Shown here one piece after another: positions 8,974 through 17,455 of a stretch of 54,334 nucleotides of DNA. The translations under genes were made by a program, and so were the position numbers. The notes under the pieces were generated by a model. The model saw only the letters and a program-made list of their open reading frames with translations, searched no databases and was not told the DNA's origin. This DNA comes from an uncultured delta proteobacterium. GTDB taxonomy: Bacteria; Myxococcota_A; Polyangia; Haliangiales; Haliangiaceae. Each line of letters begins with the position of its first letter. Position 1 is the first letter of the stretch. The stretch lies in NCBI GenBank assembly GCA_900696455.1, contig CAADGB010000202.1, positions 1 to 54,334 of the forward strand. The letters are read 5' to 3'.

Positions 8974-10062
8974 ATGTACGACCACGACCTCGTACCCGGC
9001 TTCACCTTCGAGCGCGTCCGCGTCGAGCGCCGCCCCGTGTTCGACGCCAAGGGCGCGCCCGTCGAGGGCCTCCACAACCTGTGGATCGTCCTCGACAACG
9101 AGGCGGAGCTCAACTCCTACACCACCGACACGATCAAGGAGGTGATCCTCGCCTTCCGCCACGCCAGCAACGACCGGGCGGCGGTGGGCGCGGTGTTCAC
9201 CGGCGCCGGCCACCGCGCCTTCTGCAGCGGCGGCAACACCCGCGAGTACGCGACCCGCTACGCCGGCCACAGCGGCGAGTACCGCCAGTACATGCGCCTG
9301 TTCAACGACATGGTCACGTCGATCCTCACCTGCGACAAGCCGGTGATCTGCCGCGTCAACGGCCTGCGCGTCGGCGGCGGGCAGGAGATCGGCATGGCCT
9401 GCGACTTCTCGATCGCCTCCGACCTCGCGCGTTTCGGGCAGGTCGGGCCTCGCCACGGCTCGGCGCCCGACGGCGGCGCGACCGACTTCCTCCACCTCTA
9501 CGTCGGCATCGAGCAGGCGATGCTGTCGTGCACGACCGCCGCCGGGCTGTGGAGCGCGCACAAGGCGCTGCGCCTGGGGCCCCTCACCGAGATCGCGCCG
9601 GTGGTGAAGGTCGACGGCGCGTTCGTGCCCAACCCCCTGGTCGAGACCGGGCGCTGGCTCGACGAGCGCGGCCAGATCGTCCACGGCGAGCCGCTGACCG
9701 GCGACGCCCTGGCCGCCGGCAAGGCGACCCTGGCCCGCGCCACGATCGATCTCGGCGAGCTCGATCGCGCGGTCGATCGCCTGACCACGCGGCTGCTCAT
9801 GACCTTCCCCGAGTGCTCGCTCAAGACCATCGAGAGCCTGCGCAAGAAGAAGCTCGAGCACTGGGACCGCAACAAGGAGCAGAGCCGGGCCTGGCTGGCG
9901 CTCAACATGATGACCGAGGCCAAGGCCGGCTTCCGCGCCTTCGAGGCCGGCGGCAGCCGGGAGGTCGACTTCGTCGGGCTGCGCCAGCGCCTGGCCGCGG
10001 GCGCGACCTGGGAGGGCGGCGACCTCGAGAACGCGATCATGCCGGCACCTCGGCCGCGCTAG
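8974..10062 (+). CDS. oah: 6-oxocyclohex-1-ene-1-carbonyl-CoA hydrolase
   Basis: 362 residues, crotonase superfamily ring-opening hydrolase (Oah/BamA). Adds two waters to 6-oxocyclohex-1-ene-1-carboxyl-CoA and cleaves the ring to 3-hydroxypimelyl-CoA. Family features include GLHNLWIVLDNEAELNSYTT, the oxyanion-hole region GAGHRAFCSGGNTREYA, VNGLRVGGGQEIGMACDF and the GPRHGSAPDGGATDFL segment. BamA-type sequences are used as the marker gene for anaerobic aromatic degraders. Divergent from had with which it shares a 154-base double-box promoter region. The ATG at 8974 is preferred because it coincides with the predicted transcription start; no Shine-Dalgarno is evident. Confidence 0.95.
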   Translation: MYDHDLVPGFTFERVRVERRPVFDAKGAPVEGLHNLWIVLDNEAELNSYTTDTIKEVILAFRHASNDRAAVGAVFTGAGHRAFCSGGNTREYATRYAGHSGEYRQYMRLFNDMVTSILTCDKPVICRVNGLRVGGGQEIGMACDFSIASDLARFGQVGPRHGSAPDGGATDFLHLYVGIEQAMLSCTTAAGLWSAHKALRLGPLTEIAPVVKVDGAFVPNPLVETGRWLDERGQIVHGEPLTGDALAAGKATLARATIDLGELDRAVDRLTTRLLMTFPECSLKTIESLRKKKLEHWDRNKEQSRAWLALNMMTEAKAGFRAFEAGGSREVDFVGLRQRLAAGATWEGGDLENAIMPAPRPR

Positions 10063-10105
10063 CCGCTCGGGCGGGCGCGGCCCGCGCCGGAGGCGCGCGG
10101 CCGAC

Positions 10106-10147
10106 ATGACGCCGATCAAGACGGCGCCGGGCCAGGCCCGCGACCAT
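10106..10147 (+). promoter_or_regulatory. FNR-like box upstream of the diiron protein gene
   Basis: ATGAC-GCCG-ATCAA at 10106-10119 differs at one base from the TTGAC-N4-ATCAA form. A weak GACCAT hexamer (10142-10147) is 29.5 bases from the centre, predicting a start near 10154 and a 23-base leader. Unlike the other boxes here the downstream gene (10177) has a clear GAGGAG Shine-Dalgarno. Confidence 0.55.
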
Positions 10148-10176
10148 CGCGGCCTGACCACCCGAGGAGCGAGCGC

Positions 10177-11418
10177 ATGGACTTCGTCGAGCTGCCGGTG
10201 AACCAGAAGGCGGCCACCTGGAACCGCACGATCGAGGAGCGCCTCAACCGCCTCGTCCGCGCGCGCGACCGCTGGCGGGCCCGGCTCGGCCTCGGCGGCC
10301 GCGCCGCCGACTACGACGACGTCCACTACGAGTGCGAGGGCGGCGCCCGCGACGACCTGCGCCGCAAGCACTACGACAAGAGCCTGCGCCTCCTGTGGAA
10401 GGCCGAGGCCGCGGCGCCGTGGTCGAGCTTCCGCGATCTCGCCGCTGGCGAGCGCGCCGTCGCCGACATGGCCGAGCAGTCGCTGTCGCCGGCCGAGCGC
10501 GAGGTCCGCGCCCGGATCACCTCGGCCGAGTTCCGCGCCGAGCTCGACCGCCACTACACCCCGCGCCAGAAGCAGGCCCTGGTCAACATCCTGTCCGCGA
10601 TCGGCCACGGCGAGGCCTACGCCTGGCTGGTCTCGGCCAGCAACCTGCGCGACGTGCAGTCGAGCGGCGCCAAGGCGGCGGTGACGATGCAGGTGCTGGA
10701 GGAGGCCAAGCACTTCGTCGTCCTGCGCGAGCTGATCGGCGCCTTCGCCGTGCCGGTGCCCCGACAGTCGGCGTGGGAGTACCTCCTGCTCGAGGGCGTG
10801 CTCAAGGCCCGCGGCCTCGAGAAGTTCTACGGCATGAACGTCCTGGTCGAGACCATCGCGCTCTCGATCTTCGGGGCGCTGGCCCACCTGCCCGGGCTGG
10901 AGCTGCTGCGCCTGTTCCACCTCGACGAGGCCCGCCACACCGCGCTGCCGCAGAACTACTTCAAGGAGTTCCCGATGACGCGCCGGCAGCGCACCGGCCG
11001 CCGCGCCCGCGCCCGCCGCCTGCGCATGGCGCTGCCGACCCTGCCCCTCATCCTGCTGCTCGAGGAGGACCTCGCGGTCCTCGGCATCGACGCCTTCGAG
11101 TTCGCGGGCTCGGTGCTGCGCAAGGTCGTCCACCTCTCCGACCGCGCCGGCTTCGAGCTGCCGGCCCCGCCCGAGGTCATGCTCGGGCGCTTCAACGCGC
11201 TCTTCAACCTCTACTGCCGGCTCACCCGCCCCGGTCACCAGGCCCGCGACTTCATGGCGGCCGAGACCAGCCGCGACGAGGTCGTCGCCCGCGTCGAGCA
11301 CGACGCGTTCGGTGGCCGCGCCCCGACCCGCGCGGCGGCGGCCGCGGGCGGTCCGCCGGCCGCGCCGTCACCGGCAGCCGCGGCGGGCGACGACGCCGCG
11401 GCGGTCGGCCGCGGGTAG
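10177..11418 (+). CDS. ferritin-like diiron protein of unknown reaction
   Basis: 413 residues. Two Glu...ExxH half-sites typical of ferritin-like diiron carboxylate enzymes are visible: a Glu in GHGEAYAW (about residue 147) with EEAKH (about 175-179), and a Glu in LVETIAL (about 225) with DEARH (about 249-253). This suggests an O2- or peroxide-dependent oxidase/oxygenase, or a protective oxygen-consuming protein; it is not a recognisable BoxB. The C-terminal 35 residues are Ala/Gly/Pro-rich and overlap the convergent gene by 51 bases. A GAGGAG ribosome site precedes the ATG. It follows oah behind its own FNR-like box, so it appears tied to the same oxygen-responsive programme. Substrate unknown. 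Confidence 0.75.
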   Translation: MDFVELPVNQKAATWNRTIEERLNRLVRARDRWRARLGLGGRAADYDDVHYECEGGARDDLRRKHYDKSLRLLWKAEAAAPWSSFRDLAAGERAVADMAEQSLSPAEREVRARITSAEFRAELDRHYTPRQKQALVNILSAIGHGEAYAWLVSASNLRDVQSSGAKAAVTMQVLEEAKHFVVLRELIGAFAVPVPRQSAWEYLLLEGVLKARGLEKFYGMNVLVETIALSIFGALAHLPGLELLRLFHLDEARHTALPQNYFKEFPMTRRQRTGRRARARRLRMALPTLPLILLLEEDLAVLGIDAFEFAGSVLRKVVHLSDRAGFELPAPPEVMLGRFNALFNLYCRLTRPGHQARDFMAAETSRDEVVARVEHDAFGGRAPTRAAAAAGGPPAAPSPAAAAGDDAAAVGRG

Positions 11419-12384
11419 GAGCCAGTCGCCGCCGACGGCGAGGAGCGCGCCACCCGGCGCCGCCCACGCCCCGTGCAGGTCCGCGGCGAGGAACGGCGCG
11501 AGCGCGTCGTCGTGCCAGCGACCGCTGGCGCGATCGCGGCGCAGGCGCAGCCCCTGGGCGCCGACCACCAGCACCTCGTCGTCGCCGCAGGCCACCCCGG
11601 CGGCGAGCGCGAACCCGGGCAGGCCCTCGACCTCGGTCCACCCCGCGCCCTGCCAGGTCCAGACGTGGCGACCGCCGACGGCGTACACCTCGTCGGCGGC
11701 GCAGCCGTGGACGGTCAGGACGCTGGCGGCGGTGGCCAGCGCGTGATCGTGCCAGGCGTCGCCGACCCACCGCCACAGCGTCCCGGCCTCACCGCTCACC
11801 CACAGCTCGTCGCCGTCGGATGGCCCCCACACCTTGAACAGCGCCGCGCCCCGCGCCGGCAGGTCGACGCGGGCGAGGGCCGCGCCGTCCCAGCGCAGCA
11901 CCAGATCGTCGTCGGCGCCGGCCTGGCCGTCGGCGACGCCGCCCACGATCCACACCTCGTCCTCGCCCCGCCCCCACACCCCGTAGAGCGTGGCCGCGGT
12001 CGGCGCCGGCGGCGCCACCACCGCCAGCGGCGCGCTGCCGTCGGCGGGGCCGCGCAGGACGAGCCCGGCCTCCCCCACCGCCCACAGCGTGCCGCCGGGC
12101 GATCCCCACACCCACCACAGGGTCTCGGGCCGGGCCACGCCCAGCGCCGCCGTGGCGTCGGTCGCCTGTCCGGTCCACCGGACGATGCGCGCGCCGCCCT
12201 GGCCGAGGCCACCGCCGACCAGCCAGCCGTCGTCGGCGGCGCGGCCCCAGCCCGCCAGGAGCGGTCCGCCCGGCGCGTCGAGCGCGACCTCCCACGCCGG
12301 CTCGCACGCCGGCGCCGGACAGGCGGCGAGCCCGGGCCCCGCGGCGGCGAGGGCGAGGCACGGGAGCAGGCGGCGCGGGCTCAC
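11368..12384 (-). CDS. lipoprotein with Trp/Gly propeller-like repeats
   Basis: 338 residues from a GTG start overlapping the upstream stop (GTGA). A lipoprotein signal peptide is visible (ALAAAGPGLAAC). The body has repeated blocks of the form LxGVWGxGxDEVWxVG (for example TLYGVWGRGEDEVWIVGG, ALFKVWGPSDGDELWVSG), which suggest a beta-propeller. This kind of repeat lipoprotein is frequent in myxobacteria, but no function is established that I can name. Last gene of the seven-gene operon that begins at 20394; its end overlaps the convergent diiron gene. Confidence 0.7.
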   Translation of the reverse strand: MSPRRLLPCLALAAAGPGLAACPAPACEPAWEVALDAPGGPLLAGWGRAADDGWLVGGGLGQGGARIVRWTGQATDATAALGVARPETLWWVWGSPGGTLWAVGEAGLVLRGPADGSAPLAVVAPPAPTAATLYGVWGRGEDEVWIVGGVADGQAGADDDLVLRWDGAALARVDLPARGAALFKVWGPSDGDELWVSGEAGTLWRWVGDAWHDHALATAASVLTVHGCAADEVYAVGGRHVWTWQGAGWTEVEGLPGFALAAGVACGDDEVLVVGAQGLRLRRDRASGRWHDDALAPFLAADLHGAWAAPGGALLAVGGDWLLPAADRRGVVARRGCR

Positions 12385-14914
12385 AGCGTCAGCAGGAAGG
12401 CGATGAGGTCGTCGAGGTCGTCGGGCGAGAGCTGCGAGGTCCCGCCGTGGGTGTCGGGCTGGCCCCAGCGCTCGTTGCGGCCGGCCTCGCCCGGCGCCAG
12501 CGCCGGATGCCCGGGGGTGGCCAGGGCCCCGCGCAGGCTGCGGGCGCGACCGTCGTGGAAGAAGCGCGGCGCCCGGTCCCACAGGCCGCGGAGCTGCGGG
12601 ATCCCGAGGTGGATGCCCTCGGGCCCCTGCTCGGTGGGACCCAGCCCGCCGACCGAGAACGTGTCGCGGAAGCCCTGGGTCACGGTGTCGGCGATGCGGC
12701 CGTCGGGATCGAGGCTGGGGGTGATGACCGGCGGCAGCCGCACCGGGATCCCGGCCGGGCTGAACGCCGGCGCGATCGTCACCGTCGTCACCGGCAGCGG
12801 GTGGCAGGTCGCGCAGCCGACCTCGGCGCGGGCGTAGATCGCGGCGCCGCGCCGCGCCGCCGCCAGGTCGAGGACACGGTTGGGGTTGGGCGGCAGCCGC
12901 GGCGAGGCGAGCAGGAACAGGCCGATGGCGCGGGTGACGCCGTCGAAGTCGAGCGCGATCGGCGCGGTGGTGCCGGCCAGCCGCAGGCTGTCGCCGAAGG
13001 TGGCGCGGCGCCCGGTCAGCGCCTCGGCGCCGGCGAGGAGCGCGGCGTTGCGGGTGAGGTGGGGCGAGCCGTAGGGCCGGCCGGCGCACGCGGGCGGCGG
13101 AGCCGCGGGACAGTCGAGGACGTGGTTGCAGCCGGCGGTCGTCGGCGCGGCCAGGCAGGTGGCCACCGGCGGGTAGCTCGACCAGATCAGCGGATCGAGG
13201 GTCTCGCAGCAGAAGTTCTCCTTGCGCGCGAGCTCGTTGAGCACCGGGAAGAAGTTGGTCTCGTCCATCGCCGCCTCGAGGAACCACGGCCGGGTGTCGA
13301 AGGCGCCGCGGTAGGCCTGGACCTGGCGCGAGCCCCACAGCCGGTCGGCCTGCAGCGGCATCGCCACGACGCGATCGAGGTTGCCGCCGTCGCGGTGACA
13401 GTGGACGCACGCCTGATCGCCGTCGACGGTGAGGGGCGCGGTCACCGCGTTGAACAGCTCGCCCAGCTCGACGTCGGTGGCCGGGAACCGGCCGCCGGCC
13501 TCGTCGCCGACCACGATCCGCGCCGGCGCCGCGCCCGCGCCCGGCGACGCCGCGGTGTCGATCACGGTCACGTCCTCGCCCAGGCGGCCGACGACGAAGG
13601 CGGCGCTGCCGTCGGCGCTGGCGACCACGTCGACCGGGGCGTGGCCGGTGGGCGAGAGGCGATCGCCGTCGAGGGCGGCCAGCGCGCCGCTGGCGAGGTC
13701 GAGCTCGAAGCGCTGGAGCTGGTTCGACGCCGACATCACGACGGCGAGGCGCTGGCGACCGCCGGCCGGGGGTCCGAGGGCGGCCATGCGCGTGGGCAGG
13801 GCGCCGGCCACCTGCCAGCTCGCCCGCGGCGGCAGCGCCGCGGCGCGCGCCGGCTGCCAGGTCTCGGGGGCGGGGATGCGCAGCCCCCGGGTCGGATCGT
13901 CGGGATCGACGTCGCGATAGTCGCGGCAGCAGATCGTGTCGCTGGTGAGGTGCGCGACCGCGGCCAGGGCGGTGGTGTCGAAGACCTCGAGCTCGTTCTG
14001 CAGGTCCTGGAACATCACGTTGCCGGTGCCGTCGCCGGGCCGGCCGTCGTCGTCGCCGTCCACGCCCTCGGCCTCGGGGAAGCCGGTGCCGCGCCCGATG
14101 TGGCTCACCACCAGCCAGCGCCCGGCCACCAGCAGGCCGCCCACCGGCGACTCGACGGCGATGCGGCCGAGCGCGACGCCACCGCCGGGGGCGAGGACGT
14201 CGACCGCCTCGCCGGCGAGCGCCCCGACCCACACCCGGCCGTCGGCGCCGACCGCGAGCACGTCGGGGTTGGCGGCCACCGCCACCCCCATCGCCTGCCA
14301 CGGCGCCAGCTCGCCGTAGTCGTCGGCGGCGACCGTGAAGCGGCCCTCGCCGTCGACCGCCAGCTCCCAGGTCAGGACCGCGTCCTTCCACCGGTTGGCG
14401 AGGTAGGCGTGGCGACCGTCGGGCGAGAAGGCGATCGCCGTCGTGTACCAGGGCGCGCGGTGGCGCAGGACGACCCGCTCGCTGCGGGTGTCGATCACGC
14501 TGACCCAGTTGGACAGCAGGTTGGCCACCGCCAGGTAGCGGCCGCCGGGGTGCAGCGCCAGCGCCACCGGCGCGCGCCCGACCTCGATCCGGCGGCGCAC
14601 GGCGCGGGTGGCGACGTCGATCACGGCCACCGCGTGCGCGGGCACGTCCTCGTGACCGGCGAGGGCGACGTAGAGGGTGGCGCCGTCGGCGGACAGGGCG
14701 GCGGCGCGCGGCCGGTCGCGGTGGGGCTGGGGCGCCCACAGCGGGTGCTCGGCGGTGAACGGGTTGGGCTCGGGCTCGAGCGAGCGCGGCGCCCAGGGAT
14801 CGTCGGGCCCGGCTGGCTCGGCGCAGCCGGTGGCGAGCGCGGCGGCGGCCAGCGCGATCCGCGCGGCCTGGCGCCAGGGCGCGCCGGACGCCGCGCGGGG
14901 GCCGCGGCGCCGCA

Positions 14915-14915
<1 letters not shown>
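12381..14915 (-). CDS. YVTN beta-propeller / c-type cytochrome lipoprotein
   Basis: 844 residues. Lipoprotein signal (ALAAAALATGC), then a YVTN-type propeller (for example TLYVALAGHEDVPAHAVAVIDV, HAYLANRWKDAVLTWEL) and a C-terminal cytochrome c region of the dihaem peroxidase/MauG kind. Two CXXCH haem sites are seen: ACVHCH in the middle and GCATCH near the C-terminus, followed by the PPVITPSLDPDGRIADT and FFHDGRARSLRGAL segments common to that cytochrome family. Extracytoplasmic by its signal. ATG at 14915 overlaps the upstream TGA by one base. Likely part of an electron-transfer or oxidation system with the other operon products; substrate unknown. Confidence 0.85.
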
Positions 14916-15540
<625 letters not shown>

Positions 15541-15544
<4 letters not shown>

Positions 15545-16707
15545 GGCGACCTCAGCGGGACCAGGAGGGAGAGGCTGGCGACCACGGCGTCGCGCCGGGC
15601 CTGCAGCGGGTCGTCGCGCCACCAGAAGCGGACCCACGCCGCCGAGGCGGAGGCCCGGAGCTCCGCCCACGGCAGCCGGGCCTCGACCAGCGCGGCGGTG
15701 GTGGCGCTGACCATGCGCCCGAGCGTGCGATCGCGCGTGCGCCAGGCCGGGGCGCCGCCGTCGTCGAGGTAGCGCGCGCGGTGGAAGCTGGCCGCGCCCT
15801 GGACGTAGCCACGGGCCTCGAGCCCGACCACCACCTCGTCCGCGCGCAGCGACCGCGCGGCCCGCGCCGTCGCGGTGTGGCTGGTGATGGCCCAGGTGTC
15901 GCGGCCCAGCCGGTAGTCGAGGTGGACGAAGGTGCGCGCGCCGACCGCGCGCCGACCGCGCGCCAGGGCCGCGAGCGCGGCGCGCTCGTCGGGCACGCGC
16001 TCCGGCAGGTGATAGACCGCGGCGCCGAGCTCGACCGGGACGAAGCGGTACGGGCTGGCCAGGTAGCCGCGCTGCGCCACCGCCTCGAGCACGGCGGCGA
16101 CGTAGCCCCGGCGGTCGGTGATCTGGGTCAGCGCCGCGCCCAGCCGCAGCTCGCGGCGGTCGCGCGCGAAGCCGGGATCGCCGGCGCGGCCAACGGTGTC
16201 GAGGCCGACCATCGCGGTGAGCTCGAGGGTGGTGTTGCGCTCGGCCAGCTCGGCCCGCCACCCGCCACCCAGGCGCAGCGCGGTGAAGTCGCGCTCGTCC
16301 GACACGATCGCGCGCACCGCCGCCTGCTGGTAAGGTGCCACCGCCAGCCCGACCGCGATCCCGCCCTCGACCCGGGTCTCGGTGAAGGCGTAGGGCGACG
16401 CCGTCGCCACCACGTCGACCGAGGCCGCGGTGACGGCGTCGATCGTGGTCGTGACCTCGACCGCGAGCCCGCGCGGCAAGGGCGTGGCCGCCCGCGCCGA
16501 CGGGCTCCACACCGTCACCCGATCGTCATCGGCGTAGACCCGCACCCCGGCGGTGGCGGTCGCCTGCTCGCCGTCGCCGCCGACCTGGGCCCGCGCCGGT
16601 GCGGCCGCGAGCGCGAGCACGGCGCTCGCGGCCAGCGTGCACGCGGCGCGCGCGGCCAGCGCGACGGCGCTCGACGCGCGCCCGCGCGCCGTCAGTTGCA
16701 GCCGCAT
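15541..16707 (-). CDS. DUF3570 family outer-membrane beta-barrel-like protein
   Basis: 388 residues with a cleavable signal (ALAAAPARA). Alternating beta-strand pattern throughout, ending in hydrophobic strands (VASLSLLVPL) as expected of an outer-membrane barrel. Shares motifs with the paralogue at 32664: YADDDRVTVWSP, TIDAVTAASVDVV, AELAERNTTLEL, RDRTLGRM. DUF3570 proteins are typically encoded next to a small DUF4266 lipoprotein, as here. The two genes overlap by 16 bases. Function unknown in the family; extracellular electron-transfer or metal-related roles have only contextual support. Confidence 0.85.
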
Positions 16708-16910
16708 CCGCCGCCTCCCGCGCCGGCGGCGCCGCCGGTGCCCTCGCGGATCTGGTAGACGTGCTGGTGGGCGGCGTGAGGCTCGGGCCACGGCGGCTGG
16801 GCCAGGGCCGGGTGGGCCAGCACCTCGCGCTGGTGGGCGCGGACCCGCACGCACCCCGCCGCCGCGAGCGCGGCGAGCGCGACCGCGAGGGCGCACGCGC
16901 GCCGCCTCAC
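16692..16910 (-). CDS. DUF4266 small lipoprotein ending in CGCN
   Basis: 72 residues from a GTG that overlaps the upstream stop as GTGA. Lipoprotein signal (ALAALAAAGC), then CVRVRAHQREVLAHPAL, and a Gly-rich tail with a C-terminal CGCN. The paralogue at 32425 has the same layout (CVRVRPHQRQRLAHPAM and the same CGCN end). The terminal Cys-x-Cys could bind metal or form a disulfide. The last codons overlap the start of DUF3570 by 16 bases, the same overlap as in the second pair. Confidence 0.85.
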   Translation of the reverse strand: MRRRACALAVALAALAAAGCVRVRAHQREVLAHPALAQPPWPEPHAAHQHVYQIREGTGGAAGAGGGGCGCN

Positions 16911-17455
16911 GGCCCCTCCTCCCAGGCGAGGGTCTCGAGGTAGGCGCGCAGGTCCTGGTAGTGACGCTCGTCGGGCGCGGCGAACACCGGGCCGACGACG
17001 TGGCCGCAGCCGCCGGCGGGCACCGCCAGCGGCTTGCACAGGACCAGGCACCCGGAGAGCGGCGCGCCGGCGGCCAGCGGCTCGAGGGCGAGCGCGGCCA
17101 CCGCGAGGGCGTTGGCCTCCAGCTCGTCGTCGTCGAGCGGCTCGATCAGGTGGAGGCGCGCGGGATCGGCGCGGCGGCGGCCAGGGCTGTAGATGGCGAA
17201 CGGCCGGCGGGCGTCGGCGTGGCAGCTCGGCTCGGCGCAGCGGGCATCGAGCGCGGGCTGGGCGTGCGCCGCGAACACCTGGGCGTCGCCCTGCGGCAGC
17301 GGGACCGGCGGCGGCGCGTCGAGGGCGCATGCCCCGCCGAGCGCGACCAGCGCGACGGCGCCGCCGGCGGCGACGGCGATGCCGCCGACGGCGCCCGCGA
17401 CGCCGACGGCGCCCGTGCGCCGCCTCGCGCCCGGCGGCGCGCCGCCGCTCCTCAC
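16907..17455 (-). CDS. lipoprotein with a CX4CH haem-like motif
   Basis: 182 residues from GTG 17455 (GTGA overlap with the larger gene upstream). Lipoprotein signal ending ALVALGGAC. One CX4CH motif (CAEPSCH) resembles the motifs in the adjacent large protein, and several more cysteines follow (SGCLVLC, GGCGHV). The domain resembles the c-type cytochrome-like modules of that neighbour, containing LxxYLETLxW at the end. Probably an extracytoplasmic haem protein working with it, although haem attachment at a CX4CH site needs proof. Confidence 0.7.
   Translation of the reverse strand: MRSGGAPPGARRRTGAVGVAGAVGGIAVAAGGAVALVALGGACALDAPPPVPLPQGDAQVFAAHAQPALDARCAEPSCHADARRPFAIYSPGRRRADPARLHLIEPLDDDELEANALAVAALALEPLAAGAPLSGCLVLCKPLAVPAGGCGHVVGPVFAAPDERHYQDLRAYLETLAWEEGP

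Noticed and set aside
10177-11418. BoxB benzoyl-CoA epoxidase
   Set aside because: It would fit the pathway theme, but there are no BoxA/BoxC genes nearby and the sequence does not show BoxB-specific stretches I can recall.
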